DNA of 64,000 nucleotides from Pandoraea nosoerga (GCF_902459585.1 NZ_CABPSC010000020.1:1-64000), one strand, 5' to 3'; positions 18,125 to 28,385 are shown, numbered from the stretch's first letter. The notes: generated by a model from the sequence alone, not told the origin. Numbers and translations are program-made.

Positions 18125-20114
18125 GCTGGGCGAGCAGGCGCGTGCGCGCCGCCTCCGTGTGTTCGACCTGGTCGGCCGGGATGTAATACTCGCGGTGATA
18201 GTTGAACGTGTGGCCGATCGCCACGGCCAGCAGCGCGACGAACGAGACGATCACCACCAGCCACATGTGCCAGATGAGCCCGAAGCCGCATACCGTCGAC
18301 AGGCCGGCGAGGATGATGCCGGCGCTCGTGTTCTTCGGCATGTGGATCGAGAGGAAGCCGCTCTCGGGCCGCTTGAAGCCGTGCTGCTTCATTTGCCACC
18401 ACGCGTCGTTGTCATGCACGATCGGCGTGAAGGCGAAGTTGTAGTCCGGCGGCGGCGAGGACGTCGACCATTCCAGCGTGCGGCCATTCCACGGGTCGCC
18501 GCTCACGTCGCGCAACTGGTCGCGCCGCATGTAGCTCACCACCAGCTGGATGATGAAGCACACGATGCCCAGGCCGATGAGCAGCGCGCCCACGGCCGCC
18601 ACCTGGAACCAGATCTGCAGCGACATGGAGCTCTCGTCGAAGTGGCTCACGCGCCGCGTCACGCCCATCAGGCCGAGCAGATAGAGCGGCATGAACGCAA
18701 CGTAGAAGCCGACGAGCCAGAACCAGAACGAGCACTTGCCCCAGAACGGATCGAGCCGGTAGCCGAAAGCCTTCGGAAACCAGTAGCTGATCGCCGCCAT
18801 GATCCCGAACACCACGCCGCCGATGATCACGTTGTGAAAGTGCGCGATCAGGAACAGGCCGTTGTGCAGCGAGAAGTCCGCGGGCGGCACAGCCAGCAGC
18901 ACGCCCGTCATGCCGCCGATCACGAACGTCACCATGAAGCCCACCGTCCACAGCATCGGGACTTCGAAGCGGATGCGCCCGCGATACATCGTGAATAGCC
19001 AGTTGAATATCTTCGCCCCGGTCGGTATCGAGATGATCATCGTCGTGATGCCGAAAAACGAATTCACGCTCGCGCCCGAGCCCATCGTGAAGAAGTGGTG
19101 CAGCCACACCAGGTAGGACAGCACCGTGATCACGACCGTCGCGTAGACCATCGACGCGTAACCGAACAGGCGCTTGCCCGTGAAGGTCGCCACCACTTCC
19201 GAATACACGCCGAACACCGGCAGCACGAGAATGTAGACCTCCGGGTGTCCCCAGATCCAGATGAGGTTCACGTACATCATCGGGTTGCCGCCGAGGTCGT
19301 TCGTGAAGAAGTTCGTGCCGGCGTAGCGATCGAGCGCGAGCAGCGCGAGCACGGCGGTAAGCACGGGGAAGGCGGCCACGATCAGCACGTTCGTGCAAAG
19401 CGATGTCCACGTGAACACCGGCATGCGCATCATCGTCATGCCGGGCGCGCGCATCTTCACGATGGTCACCAGCAAATTGATGCCCGATAGCAAGGTGCCG
19501 ACCCCGGCGATCTGCAACGCCCATATGAAGTAGTCGACGCCCACGTCGGGACTCTGCTGCAGGCCTGATAACGGCGGATAGGCGAGCCAGCCCGTGCGCG
19601 CGAACTCGCCGACGAAGAGCGACATCATCACGAGCACCGCGCCGCTCGTCGTCATCCAGAAGCTGAAGTTGTTGAGAAACGGAAACGCCACGTCGCGCGC
19701 GCCGATCTGCAGCGGCACCACGAAGTTCATGAGCCCCGTGACGAGCGGCATCGCCACGAAGAAGATCATGATCACGCCGTGGGCGGTGAAGATCTGGTCG
19801 TAGTGATGCGGGGGCAGGTAGCCGGCGTTGTCCCCGAACGAGATCGCCTGTTGCAGTCGCATCATCGCCGCGTCCGCAAAACCGCGCAGCAGCATGACGA
19901 TCCCCAGGATCACGTACATGATGCCGATCTTCTTGTGATCGATGCTCGTGAACCACTCCCGCCAGAGGTAGCCCCACAGTCTGAAGTACGTGATGGCGCC
20001 GACCACGGCGATGCCGCCGAGAGCCACCCCGGCGAAGGTCGCGAGGAGGATCGGTTCGTGGTACGGGATCGCCTCGATCGTGAGGCGGCCGAAGATCAGC
20101 TTGACGATGTCCAT
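18117..20114 (-). CDS. cyoB: Cytochrome o ubiquinol oxidase subunit I
   Basis: This 665-residue catalytic subunit reduces oxygen to water with ubiquinol electrons and pumps protons. All haem and copper ligands are visible: His112 in TAHGVIM (low-spin haem), [11 protein letters not shown] with the cross-linked His-Tyr pair, the HH pair in WLHHFFTMG (CuB), and LIAHFHNVI. The N-terminus ([14 protein letters not shown]) and extra terminal helices identify the Cyo rather than cytochrome c type. E. coli CyoB has 663 residues. The ATG at 20114 is supported by this N-terminal match. It follows cyoA by 65 bp. Confidence 0.96.
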   Translation of the reverse strand: MDIVKLIFGRLTIEAIPYHEPILLATFAGVALGGIAVVGAITYFRLWGYLWREWFTSIDHKKIGIMYVILGIVMLLRGFADAAMMRLQQAISFGDNAGYLPPHHYDQIFTAHGVIMIFFVAMPLVTGLMNFVVPLQIGARDVAFPFLNNFSFWMTTSGAVLVMMSLFVGEFARTGWLAYPPLSGLQQSPDVGVDYFIWALQIAGVGTLLSGINLLVTIVKMRAPGMTMMRMPVFTWTSLCTNVLIVAAFPVLTAVLALLALDRYAGTNFFTNDLGGNPMMYVNLIWIWGHPEVYILVLPVFGVYSEVVATFTGKRLFGYASMVYATVVITVLSYLVWLHHFFTMGSGASVNSFFGITTMIISIPTGAKIFNWLFTMYRGRIRFEVPMLWTVGFMVTFVIGGMTGVLLAVPPADFSLHNGLFLIAHFHNVIIGGVVFGIMAAISYWFPKAFGYRLDPFWGKCSFWFWLVGFYVAFMPLYLLGLMGVTRRVSHFDESSMSLQIWFQVAAVGALLIGLGIVCFIIQLVVSYMRRDQLRDVSGDPWNGRTLEWSTSSPPPDYNFAFTPIVHDNDAWWQMKQHGFKRPESGFLSIHMPKNTSAGIILAGLSTVCGFGLIWHMWLVVIVSFVALLAVAIGHTFNYHREYYIPADQVEHTEAARTRLLAQHG

Positions 20115-20179
20115 AAGCTCGAACCTGGGATCATTCGCGCGCGAGGCGCATCATTGTCGAGGATTGGGCGCGGTAGGCG

Positions 20180-21217
20180 TCACTGCGTGAGTGCCTCGCC
20201 GGGTGCGCCTCGGGGGTCCAGTGCGAACTGCGCCGTGTTCCGGGGCGTGCACATCGCGTCGGCGAGCAGCGCATCGGTCTTGCCCGCTCGCGAGCGGCTG
20301 GCATGCGAATGGTTGGGCTGATCCATCAGATCCTTCAGACAGGTCTGGCCCGGTTGGACGCAACGGTTGAGAATCGCGTCGTAGAGATTGGGCGCCACGT
20401 CCGCGTAGTAATGCACGGGCACCCATTCGCTCGGCTTGGCCAGCGCCTCGTACTTGTCGCGCGAGAGGGTGTCGCCCTGCGCCTTGACCTTGGCGACCCA
20501 TGCATCGAATTCCTCCGGCGAGACGCCGTGGAACTTGAAACGCATGCCCGAGAAGCCCGCACCGCTGTAGTTCGCGGAGAAGCCGTCATACACGCCCGGC
20601 TTGTTGACGACCGCGTGCAGCTTCGTCTCCATGCCCGGCATGGCGTACACCTGCCCGGCGAGCGCGGGCACGAAGAACGAGTTCATCATCGTCGTCGCCG
20701 TGATCTCGAAGCGGATGGGACGGTCGACGGGCGCGGTCAGTTCGTTGACCGTGGCGATCCCCTGATCGGGATAGAAAAAGAGCCACTTCCAGTCCATCGC
20801 CACGACCTGCACCGTGAGCGCACGCGTGTCGGGCGGGATCTCGCGCCTGGCGTCGAGGCGCTCGAGCGGGCGATAGGGATCGAGCTTGTGCGTGCTCACC
20901 CAGGTGAGCGCTCCGAGCGCGATGATGATGATCAGCGGCGCGGACCAGATCAGCAGCTCGAGCAGCGTGGAATGATCCCACTCCGGGGTGTAGACGGCGT
21001 TCTTGTTCGACTCCCGATAACGCCACGCGAAAAGCAGCGTGAGCACGATCACCGGCACGATGATCAGCAGCATCAGGATGGTGGAGATGATGATGATGTC
21101 GCGCTGCCTCACCGCGAGATCGCCGGCCGGCGACATCAATACGGCACTGCAACCGGACAGCAACGCGGCGGCGGCGGGGAGCAAAAGTACCCCGCGGATA
21201 AACTTTGGGGAAGTCAT
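20180..21217 (-). CDS. cyoA: Cytochrome o ubiquinol oxidase subunit II (lipoprotein)
   Basis: The 345-residue subunit has a lipoprotein signal (LLLPAAAALLSGCS) and two membrane helices, then a periplasmic cupredoxin-like domain. The CuA ligands of cytochrome c oxidases are absent, as expected for a quinol oxidase. VVAMDWKWLFFYPDQGIATVNE and YSGAGFSGMRFKFHG are CyoA signatures. The ATG at 21217 starts the signal peptide; the longer upstream frame is not conserved. It is the first gene of cyoABCD-SURF1. The C-terminal 40 residues extend past the conserved domain and look disordered. Confidence 0.93.
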   Translation of the reverse strand: MTSPKFIRGVLLLPAAAALLSGCSAVLMSPAGDLAVRQRDIIIISTILMLLIIVPVIVLTLLFAWRYRESNKNAVYTPEWDHSTLLELLIWSAPLIIIIALGALTWVSTHKLDPYRPLERLDARREIPPDTRALTVQVVAMDWKWLFFYPDQGIATVNELTAPVDRPIRFEITATTMMNSFFVPALAGQVYAMPGMETKLHAVVNKPGVYDGFSANYSGAGFSGMRFKFHGVSPEEFDAWVAKVKAQGDTLSRDKYEALAKPSEWVPVHYYADVAPNLYDAILNRCVQPGQTCLKDLMDQPNHSHASRSRAGKTDALLADAMCTPRNTAQFALDPRGAPGEALTQ

Positions 21218-21283
21218 GCTGCGATCAGTCAACCGTAGCTGTAGACGCAAACCATCATGGACTCCGGCTCCCATGCATGATAC

Positions 21284-21297
21284 TAGGGTAAACCCTA
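21284..21297. promoter_or_regulatory. Inverted repeat TAGGG-TAAA-CCCTA between cyoA and an MFS gene
   Basis: Perfect 5-bp arms around TAAA lie 67 bp before cyoA and 79 bp before the divergent MFS gene. This is a plausible operator for a regulator controlling one or both genes. The regulator is not identified. Confidence 0.4.
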
Positions 21298-21375
21298 TGG
21301 CGTGATATCGAGATACCTGCGATGCTTTTTGTGCACGTGTGTCATGGTCATCCCGATCCGCAAGGGGGTCCGATA

Positions 21376-22710
21376 ATGTCAAGCAGTGCTCATCAACCGC
21401 CGGCACCGAACGGTGTCCCCGTCGCGGCCACAGCGCACGATCATGGGAGCAAATCCCGCATTGCGCCGGAGGAAATCGCCGTCGGGGTGGTTGTCGGACG
21501 TGCTTCCGAGTACTTCGACTTTTTCGTGTTCGGCATCGCCGCCGTGCTCGTCTTCCCGCACGTCTTCTTCCCGTTCGCCGACGGGCTGCATGGCCTGCTG
21601 TACGCGTTCACCATCTTCTCGTTCGCATTTCTCTCGCGTCCCTTCGGCACGGCTTTGTTCATGACCGTGCAGCGCCGCTGGGGACGCAGCATCAAGCTCA
21701 CGGCGGCGCTGTTCGTGCTCGGCACCGCCACCGCGGGCATGGCGTTTCTGCCCGGTTACGCCGTGCTCGGCGAGAAGTCGATCTGGCTGCTCGCGTTTTT
21801 CCGCCTGCTCCAGGGCGTGGGCTTCGGCGGTTCGTGGGACGGGCTGCCCTCGCTGCTCGCGATGAATGCGCCGCCGCAGCGGCGCGGCTGGTATTCGATG
21901 ATGGGGCAGTTGGGCGCGCCGATCGGCTTCATCATTGCCGCCGGCCTGTTCCTGTTCCTGCATTGGAGTCTCGAGCCCGACGACTTCCTCACTTGGGGCT
22001 GGCGCTATCCCTTCTACGTGGCATTTGCCGTGAACGTGGTGGCGCTCTTCGCACGGCTGCGCCTGGTGGTGACGCACGAATACACCGAGATGCTGGAAGA
22101 GGGACAACTCGAGCCGATCAGCACGCGCGAGATGGTGCGCTCGCAGGGCTACAACATCTTTCTCGGTGCATTCGCGGCGCTCGCGAGCTACGCGTTGTTC
22201 CACCTCGTGACCGTGTTCCCGCTGTCATGGATCACGCTGCAAAACACGCAGGACATGAACAGCGTGTTGATCGTGCAACTGTGCGGCGCGGCGATCGCCA
22301 TCGTGTGCACGGTGATTTCGGGGCGCATTGCCGACCGCATCGGCCGCCGCACCACGCTCGGGCTCTTCGCGATCTTCATCGCCATCTTCGCGCTGTTCGC
22401 GCCGTTTTTGATGGGCGGCGGCTCGGCCCGGCAGGATATCTTCATTCTCGTGGGCTTCGCGCTGTTGGGACTGTCGTATGGACAGGCGGCCGGGACGGTG
22501 ACGTCCAACTTCGAGCAGCGTTTTCGCTACACCGGCGCGGCGCTCACGACCGACTTCGCGTGGCTGTTCGGCGCGGCGTTCGCGCCGCTCGTCGCACTGG
22601 GCCTGTCGGCGGAGTTCGGGTTGGTGGCCGTGAGCGGCTATCTGCTCTCCGGGGCGGTGTGCACGCTGCTCGCGCTGCGCATCAACAAGGCCCTGGAGAC
22701 GCGCGACTGA
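21376..22710 (+). CDS. MFS transporter, substrate unknown
   Basis: The 444-residue protein has 12 predicted helices and resembles the MHS/sugar-porter branch: an acidic-aromatic first helix (GRASEYFDFFVFGIAAVLVF), FRLLQGVGFGGSWDG in helix 4, and GRIADRIGRRTTLG after helix 8. AAGGGGG before the ATG at 21376 fixes the start; an upstream in-frame start lacks such a site. It is divergent from the cyo operon. No metabolic partner gene is adjacent, so the substrate remains open. The N-terminal 30 residues are polar and Ala/Pro/His-rich. Confidence 0.82.
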   Translation: MSSSAHQPPAPNGVPVAATAHDHGSKSRIAPEEIAVGVVVGRASEYFDFFVFGIAAVLVFPHVFFPFADGLHGLLYAFTIFSFAFLSRPFGTALFMTVQRRWGRSIKLTAALFVLGTATAGMAFLPGYAVLGEKSIWLLAFFRLLQGVGFGGSWDGLPSLLAMNAPPQRRGWYSMMGQLGAPIGFIIAAGLFLFLHWSLEPDDFLTWGWRYPFYVAFAVNVVALFARLRLVVTHEYTEMLEEGQLEPISTREMVRSQGYNIFLGAFAALASYALFHLVTVFPLSWITLQNTQDMNSVLIVQLCGAAIAIVCTVISGRIADRIGRRTTLGLFAIFIAIFALFAPFLMGGGSARQDIFILVGFALLGLSYGQAAGTVTSNFEQRFRYTGAALTTDFAWLFGAAFAPLVALGLSAEFGLVAVSGYLLSGAVCTLLALRINKALETRD

Positions 22711-22713
22711 CGG

Positions 22714-23583
22714 CTATACGTCATGCAGCATGCCCACGATGGCGGCGGTGATGTCGCGCGTGCGCGCATCGTGCTCGCGATGAATCATGCCGACCGTGCG
22801 CAGCAGCGGCGGATCGGCAATCGGCACGATGCGCAGCAGCGGATCGGCCTGCCAGTCGCCGCGATGCAACAGCGGCAGCACTGAGACTCCCACGTTCTTG
22901 CGCACGAGGGCGACGATCGTCTCGATGGAGTTGAGCTCGAGATATTCGGTCACGCCGAGCTTGGCCGCGCGCAGCGCCTGTTCCACCACCATCCCCGTGC
23001 GCACGCGTCGGTCGAAGCGCAGGAAGGCGTGCGCATCGAGAATGCGCTGCGGGTCGGACTCGCTCACGTCGCGATTGACGACCATGACCATCGGTTCGGT
23101 ATAGAGCGGGGTCCACACGAGCCCGTCCGCGCGGGCGTCGCCGGCGCGGGCCACCACGGCGGCGATGTCCACTTCACCTTGCTCCACGAGCTCGGTCAGT
23201 TCGTCCGAGCGCGCCGACGTGAGCCGCACGTCGAGCCCTGGGTGCGCCGTCTTCAATTCGGCGACCACGAGCGACAGCGCGCCGATGACCGACACCACCG
23301 CTCCGATGCTGACCGGTCCCTGCATCGCGTCGACAGGCGTGCGGGTGAGCTCGGCGGTGAGCGCGAGTATCTGCTCGACGCGCGGAAACAGCTCGCGCCC
23401 CTGGCGCGTGAGCGTGATCTGCCGGCCGCGTCGGTCGAACAGTCGCTGGCCGACGGCATCTTCCAGTCCACGCATCTGCAGGCTGACCGCCGCCTGGGTC
23501 AGCGCCGCGCGCTCGGCCGCGGCTGCGAACGAGCCGGTTTGAGCCACCAGGCGGAACGTCTTCAACATGCGCAGCGTGAGCAT
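22714..23583 (-). CDS. LysR-family transcriptional regulator
   Basis: The 289-residue protein has a LysR helix-turn-helix at residues 1-60 (MLKTFRLVAQTGSFAAAAERAALTQAAVSLQMRGLE). A two-lobed effector domain follows. It is divergent from the peptide importer that begins at 23738, so it probably controls that operon with a peptide or amino-acid signal. Length is normal. The ATG at 23583 starts directly with the conserved helix. The 154-bp region in between contains a 22-bp perfect palindrome. The gene ends four bases after the convergent MFS gene. Confidence 0.87.
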   Translation of the reverse strand: MLTLRMLKTFRLVAQTGSFAAAAERAALTQAAVSLQMRGLEDAVGQRLFDRRGRQITLTRQGRELFPRVEQILALTAELTRTPVDAMQGPVSIGAVVSVIGALSLVVAELKTAHPGLDVRLTSARSDELTELVEQGEVDIAAVVARAGDARADGLVWTPLYTEPMVMVVNRDVSESDPQRILDAHAFLRFDRRVRTGMVVEQALRAAKLGVTEYLELNSIETIVALVRKNVGVSVLPLLHRGDWQADPLLRIVPIADPPLLRTVGMIHREHDARTRDITAAIVGMLHDV

Positions 23584-23612
23584 CTGTCAGATAAAAATTA
23601 ATTAAGTATGAA

Positions 23613-23634
23613 AAAGAAATATTAATATTTCTTT
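23613..23634. promoter_or_regulatory. 22-bp perfect AT-rich palindrome, probable operator
   Basis: The arm AAAGAAATATT (23613-23623) is followed directly by its exact reverse complement (23624-23634). A smaller palindrome TTAATTAA lies at 23598-23605. Both sit in the only AT-rich patch of the region, 30 bp upstream of the LysR start and 104 bp upstream of the ABC operon. A binding site of the LysR regulator is the best reading. Confidence 0.6.
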
Positions 23635-23737
23635 CCGGTGCGCGGGAGACATAATCGTGTCATTCGTGTTCCTCATGAGCGGCCTCGCGGGGCTGGAGGC
23701 ACGACGATCGAGAAGGACCGACCCACACAACGCGCCC

Positions 23738-24772
23738 ATGACCATGCCCGCAGACGCCGGGCCGGTGCTCGACGTCACCGGACTAACGCTGAAGTTCTCC
23801 AAAGCGCCCGATGCGCCCAACCTCATCGACGGCGTGTCGTTCGCCGTGCACCCCGGCAAGACGCTGTGCATCGTCGGTGAATCGGGCTGCGGCAAGAGCG
23901 TGACGTCGCTCGCGCTGATGGGCTTGCTGCCGAGCCCGCCGGCGAACGTCGTGGCCGGACGGGCGATGTTCGAAGGGCGCGATCTGCTCGCGCTCGACGA
24001 GCGCGCGTTTGCCGATCTGCGCGGCAATCGTCTCGCGATGATCTTCCAGGAACCGATGACGTCGCTGAACCCGGCATTCACCATCGGTCACCAGATCGAG
24101 GAAGGCATTCGCCGTCATCGTGGACTGGACCGTCGGGCCGCGCGCGCCGAGGCGCTCGACATGCTGCGCCGGGTCCGCATTCCCGCGCCCGAGACCCGGC
24201 TCGACAACTATCCGCACGAACTGTCCGGCGGCATGCGTCAGCGCGTGATGATCGCGATGGCACTGGCCAACCGTCCCGCGCTGCTCATCGCCGACGAGCC
24301 CACCACGGCGCTCGACGTCACGATTCAGGCGCAGGTGCTCACGCTGATTCAGACCCTTCAGCGCGAGACCGGCACGGCCGTGGTGCTGATCACGCACGAT
24401 CTGGGCGTCGTGGCCGAAGTGGCCGATGACGTCGCCGTCATGTACGCCGGGCGCATCGTCGAGTATGGGGCGGTCGACGAGATCTTCGACGATCCGCAGC
24501 ACCCCTACACCATTGGCCTGATGGGCGCGATTCCGTCCATCGGCAAGCGCGAGGGCACGCTGGCGACGATTCGCGGCGCGGTGCCGCCGCCCGAGCGCAT
24601 GCCGCACGGCTGCCGCTTCGCGCCGCGTTGCCCGTTCGCCGAGGCGCACTGCACGCGCGAAGCGCCGGCGGCGCGCGCGCTGTCCGGCTCGCACCGCGTG
24701 GCCTGCTGGCTCGCGCCGCTCGAGGCGCATCCGGCGCCGCCCGCCCTGCCGCCCGAAGAGGTCGCCGCATGA
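23738..24772 (+). CDS. Peptide ABC transporter ATP-binding protein (DppD/OppD type)
   Basis: The 344-residue ATPase has Walker A (GESGCGKSV), the ABC signature LSGGMRQRVMIAMAL and Walker B (LLIADEPTTALD). The C-terminal oligopeptide extension carries a cysteine cluster (CRFAPRCPFAEAHC) that binds an iron-sulphur cluster in family members. It forms a heterodimer with the next gene product. The start is uncertain: the ATG at 23738 matches the family, while a GTG at 23657 with a nearby GGGAG would add 27 unconserved residues. Its stop overlaps the next start (ATGA). Confidence 0.88.
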   Translation: MTMPADAGPVLDVTGLTLKFSKAPDAPNLIDGVSFAVHPGKTLCIVGESGCGKSVTSLALMGLLPSPPANVVAGRAMFEGRDLLALDERAFADLRGNRLAMIFQEPMTSLNPAFTIGHQIEEGIRRHRGLDRRAARAEALDMLRRVRIPAPETRLDNYPHELSGGMRQRVMIAMALANRPALLIADEPTTALDVTIQAQVLTLIQTLQRETGTAVVLITHDLGVVAEVADDVAVMYAGRIVEYGAVDEIFDDPQHPYTIGLMGAIPSIGKREGTLATIRGAVPPPERMPHGCRFAPRCPFAEAHCTREAPAARALSGSHRVACWLAPLEAHPAPPALPPEEVAA

Positions 24773-25851
24773 ACGCCACGCCCGCACTGCTCGAAGCGCG
24801 CGACCTGACCAAGCACTTCGGCGGCCATCGCCTCGGTTTCTCCCGCGCCCCCACGGTGTATGCCGTGAACGGCGTGTCGTTCGCCGTGCAGGCGGGCGAG
24901 ACGTTCGCCATCGTGGGCGAATCCGGTTGCGGCAAATCCACGCTCGGGCGCTTGCTGCTGCGCTTGCTCGACGCCACGCGCGGCGAAGTGCGCTACCGGG
25001 GCGAAGACATCATGAAACTGGACGCGCGCGCCATGCGGCGTCTTCGGCGCGAGTTGCAGATCATCTTCCAGGACCCGTTTGCCTCGCTCAACCCCAGCAT
25101 GACGGTGGGCGGCCTCATCGGCGAGCCGATCGCCCTGCATGGCCTCGCGCGCGGTCGCGCCCGCGACGAGCGCGTGGCCGAGCTGCTGCGCACCGTGGGC
25201 CTGCAACCCGACTACGCGCAGCGGTTCCCCCACGAATTCTCCGGCGGCCAGCGCCAGCGCATCGGCATCGCGCGGGCGCTCGCCGGCGAGCCGCGCGTGA
25301 TCGTCGGCGACGAGCCCGTCTCCGCGCTCGACGTCTCGGTGCAGGCGCAGGTCATCAATCTGCTCGAACGCCTGAAGCACGACTTCGGCCTCACCCTGAT
25401 CATGGTGGCGCACGACCTCGCCGTGATCCGCCACATGAGCGATCGCGTGGCGGTCATGTATCTGGGCGAGATCGTCGAGCTCGCGAGCGCCGACACGCTC
25501 TTCGACAATCCGCTGCACCCCTATACGCAGGCGTTGCTGCAGGCAATTCCGGCGAGCCGCCCGGGCCTGCGGCGCGAGCGCGCGCCGCTGGGCGGCGAGT
25601 TGCCGAGCCCCACGGCGCCTCCGCCCGGATGCCGCTTTCACCCGCGTTGCCCTCATGCGCGCGCCGCTTGCCGCGAACAGGCGCCGATTCACGAAGTGCT
25701 GTCCGATGGCCGGCAGGTCGCCTGTCACTTCTGGCGCGAGATTCAGAACGCGGGCGCGAGCCCGGCGCGCGCCGCGCCGCCGAGCGAGAAGCTCAGTGCG
25801 CGCCTGGCGCTCTACCGGGCGCGGCAGCAGCAAGGCGCCCCTGCGGGCTGA
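24769..25851 (+). CDS. Peptide ABC transporter ATP-binding protein (DppF/OppF type)
   Basis: The 360-residue second ATPase of the importer has Walker A (GESGCGKST), IIFQDPFASLNPSM at the Q-loop, the signature FSGGQRQRIGIARAL and Walker B (VIVGDEPVSALD). It ends with the oligopeptide C-terminal domain including CRFHPRCPHARAAC. The last 30 residues form an unconserved basic tail. Translation is coupled to the preceding gene by an ATGA overlap. Confidence 0.9.
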   Translation: MNATPALLEARDLTKHFGGHRLGFSRAPTVYAVNGVSFAVQAGETFAIVGESGCGKSTLGRLLLRLLDATRGEVRYRGEDIMKLDARAMRRLRRELQIIFQDPFASLNPSMTVGGLIGEPIALHGLARGRARDERVAELLRTVGLQPDYAQRFPHEFSGGQRQRIGIARALAGEPRVIVGDEPVSALDVSVQAQVINLLERLKHDFGLTLIMVAHDLAVIRHMSDRVAVMYLGEIVELASADTLFDNPLHPYTQALLQAIPASRPGLRRERAPLGGELPSPTAPPPGCRFHPRCPHARAACREQAPIHEVLSDGRQVACHFWREIQNAGASPARAAPPSEKLSARLALYRARQQQGAPAG

Positions 25852-25927
25852 GCTGGCGCCATCGAATTCGGAACGCACCAAATCCACGCACGCACACTTG
25901 ACCAACCACTCACGAGGGGCTTCACGC

Positions 25928-27430
25928 ATGCGCAACGTTTTGCTCGATCTTGTCCTGGCCACGCTACTGACCACGGGGGCCGCGTCGGCGATGGCGCAGT
26001 CGACCATCCGCATCGGCCTGCAGGAGGACATCGGTTCGCTCGATCCGGCACGCAGTTCGCAGGTCGTCGACCGCATGGTGCTGCGTTCGTTGTGCAGCTC
26101 GCTCGTCGACATCGACACGAATCTGAAGTTCGTGCCCATGCTGGCCACCTCGTGGAGCGTGAGCGCCGACGGCAAGACCTGGACGTTCAAGTTGCGCCAG
26201 GGCGTGAAGTTCCACGACGACGAGCCGTTCAACGCGCGCGCCGTGAAAGCCAACCTCGATCGGGCGCGCTCGCTACCCGCGAGCAACCGCAGGAGCGAGC
26301 TGTCGTCGATCGAACGCGTGGACGCGGTGGACGACTCGACGGTGAACATCGTGCTCAAGGCGCCGGACTCGGCGCTGCTCGCCACGTTGTCCGACCGTGC
26401 GGGGATGATGCTCGCGCCCAAGACGCTCGGTGACGATGCCGCCGTGCAGTCGCACCCGGTGTGCTCGGGGCCGTACAGGTTCGTGCAGCGCGTGCAGAAC
26501 GACCGCGTCGTGCTGGAGAAATTTCCAGGCTTCTGGGACGCCGGCAAGTACCCCCTCCAGAAGGTGATCTTCCTGCCGATTCCCGACACCACGGTGCGAC
26601 TGGCCAACGTGCGCTCGGGCTCGCTCGACATGCTCGAGCGCCTGTCGCCCTCGGACGTGAATTCGGTCAAGCGCGACGCGAACCTGAATTTCGTTTCGAT
26701 CGACGGCCTGGGCTACTACGGCCTCACGTTCAACGTGGCGCCCAATGCGCCGAAGGCATTGCGCGACAAGCGCGTGCGCCAGGCGTTCGACCTGGCCATC
26801 GACCGCGACGCCATCAACCAGGTCATCGGCGGCGGCATCTTCACGCCGGCGAACCAGGCGCTGCCGCGCTCGGGGCAGTACTACGACGCCTCGATCCGCA
26901 CGACCCGGCGCGACGTGGCGAAAGCCAGGGCGCTGCTCAAGTCGGCCGGTTTCGACAGGGTCGACGTGACGCTCAGCTTCGGCAACAACACGGTGTCGAA
27001 TCAGATGGCGCAGATGCTCCAGGCCATGCTCGCCGAGGCGGCCATCCACCTGAAGCTGCGTCCGATGGACTATGCGGCGGCGCTCGACGCGGCCCATCGC
27101 GGCGACTTCGACGTGCTCTACAACGGCTGGTCGGGCCGTGTCGATCCGGACGGCAACCTGCACCAGTTCGTGTCATGCAAGGGCAATCTGAACTACGGCC
27201 AGTACTGCAACGCCGAGGTCGACAAGTTGCTGGGCGAGGCGCGCGTGAAGTCCACCGTGGCCGAGCGCAAGCCGCTCTACGACGCCGCCAACAGGATCCT
27301 GGCCGAGGACGACCCGATCCTCTACCTGTACGTGCAGCCGTGGCCGTATGTGCTCACGAAGAAGGTGCAGGGCTTCGTGCCGTATCCGGACGGGTTGATC
27401 CGCCTGCGCGGCGTGAGCCTGAAGGGCTGA
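25928..27430 (+). CDS. Peptide-type ABC transporter substrate-binding protein (family 5)
   Basis: The 500-residue protein has a cleavable signal peptide (LVLATLLTTGAASAMAQ). The family 5 solute-binding fold follows: LQEDIGSLDPARSSQ, FKLRQGVKFHDDEPFNA and RQAFDLAIDRDAINQV. It captures the ligand in the periplasm for the permease pair encoded next. Members of this family bind dipeptides, glutathione, nickel chelates or opines. The gamma-glutamyltransferase at the end of the operon suggests gamma-glutamyl compounds such as glutathione, which is inference. The ATG at 25928 follows GAGGGG at moderate distance. Confidence 0.88.
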   Translation: MRNVLLDLVLATLLTTGAASAMAQSTIRIGLQEDIGSLDPARSSQVVDRMVLRSLCSSLVDIDTNLKFVPMLATSWSVSADGKTWTFKLRQGVKFHDDEPFNARAVKANLDRARSLPASNRRSELSSIERVDAVDDSTVNIVLKAPDSALLATLSDRAGMMLAPKTLGDDAAVQSHPVCSGPYRFVQRVQNDRVVLEKFPGFWDAGKYPLQKVIFLPIPDTTVRLANVRSGSLDMLERLSPSDVNSVKRDANLNFVSIDGLGYYGLTFNVAPNAPKALRDKRVRQAFDLAIDRDAINQVIGGGIFTPANQALPRSGQYYDASIRTTRRDVAKARALLKSAGFDRVDVTLSFGNNTVSNQMAQMLQAMLAEAAIHLKLRPMDYAAALDAAHRGDFDVLYNGWSGRVDPDGNLHQFVSCKGNLNYGQYCNAEVDKLLGEARVKSTVAERKPLYDAANRILAEDDPILYLYVQPWPYVLTKKVQGFVPYPDGLIRLRGVSLKG

Positions 27431-27440
27431 GGGCGCCGCC

Positions 27441-28385
27441 ATGCTGCGACTCGTCGTCCATCGCGCGCTGGTGGCGATCCCCACGCTGATCATCGTCTCG
27501 ATGATGATCTTCGGGCTGCAGAAGATGCTGCCCGGCGACCCCGTGCTCGCGATGGCCGGCGAGGACCAGAACCCGCAGGTCATCGCGGCCCTGCGCGAGA
27601 AGTACCACCTCGACAAGCCGCTGCCCACGCAATACGCGCTCTGGATGGGCGACGTACTGCGCGGCGATCTCGGCCGCTCGCTGCGCACCGGCGAGCCCGT
27701 GACCAGGCTCATCGCGCAGAAGCTCCCCGTGACGCTGCAGCTCGCGGCGTTCGGTCTTGCGATCGCCATCGGCATCGGCATTCCGCTGGGCATTCTGGCG
27801 GCGGCCAATCGCGGCAAGGCGATCGATTACGGCGCCAACGTGCTGGCGCTCTCGGGCATGTCGATTCCGAACTTCTGGCTCGGCATCCTCCTCATCTTTC
27901 TCGTCTCGGTGCGCTGGCAACTGCTGCCGTCCTCGGGCTACGTGCCGCCGGGCGAAGACCTGTGGATGAGCCTGAAGACGATGATCATGCCCGCGTTCGT
28001 GCTGGGGGCGGCGCTCGGCGCGCAGCTCATGCGCCATACGCGCAGCGCCATGCTCGGCGTGCTGCGCACCGACTACATCCGCACGGCGCGAGCGAAAGGC
28101 CTGTTGCGCGGCGCCGTGGTGCTCAAGCACGCATTGCGCAATGCGTTGATCCCGATCGTGACGGTGCTCGCGCTGCTGTTGGGCGAACTGCTGGCGGGCG
28201 CGGTGCTCACCGAGCAGGTCTTCACGATCCCGGGCTTCGGAAAGCTGGTCGTGGACGCGGTGTTCAACCGCGACTACGCGGTCGTGCAAGGCGTGGTGCT
28301 GGTCACGGCCGTGAGCTTCATCGTGTTGAACCTGCTCGCGGACGTGCTCTACGTGCTGCTCAATCCGCGCCTCAGGCGTGCATGA
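27441..28385 (+). CDS. Peptide ABC transporter permease (DppB/GsiC type)
   Basis: The 314-residue protein has six membrane helices and the N-terminal signature of DppB-type permeases (MLRLVVHRALVAIPTLIIVS, then LPGDPV). Its EAA loop reads DYIRTARAKGLLRGAVVLKH. It forms half of the membrane channel. It begins ten bases after the binding-protein stop. After its stop comes a 172-bp gap with degenerate repeats before the second permease. Confidence 0.9.
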   Translation: MLRLVVHRALVAIPTLIIVSMMIFGLQKMLPGDPVLAMAGEDQNPQVIAALREKYHLDKPLPTQYALWMGDVLRGDLGRSLRTGEPVTRLIAQKLPVTLQLAAFGLAIAIGIGIPLGILAAANRGKAIDYGANVLALSGMSIPNFWLGILLIFLVSVRWQLLPSSGYVPPGEDLWMSLKTMIMPAFVLGAALGAQLMRHTRSAMLGVLRTDYIRTARAKGLLRGAVVLKHALRNALIPIVTVLALLLGELLAGAVLTEQVFTIPGFGKLVVDAVFNRDYAVVQGVVLVTAVSFIVLNLLADVLYVLLNPRLRRA

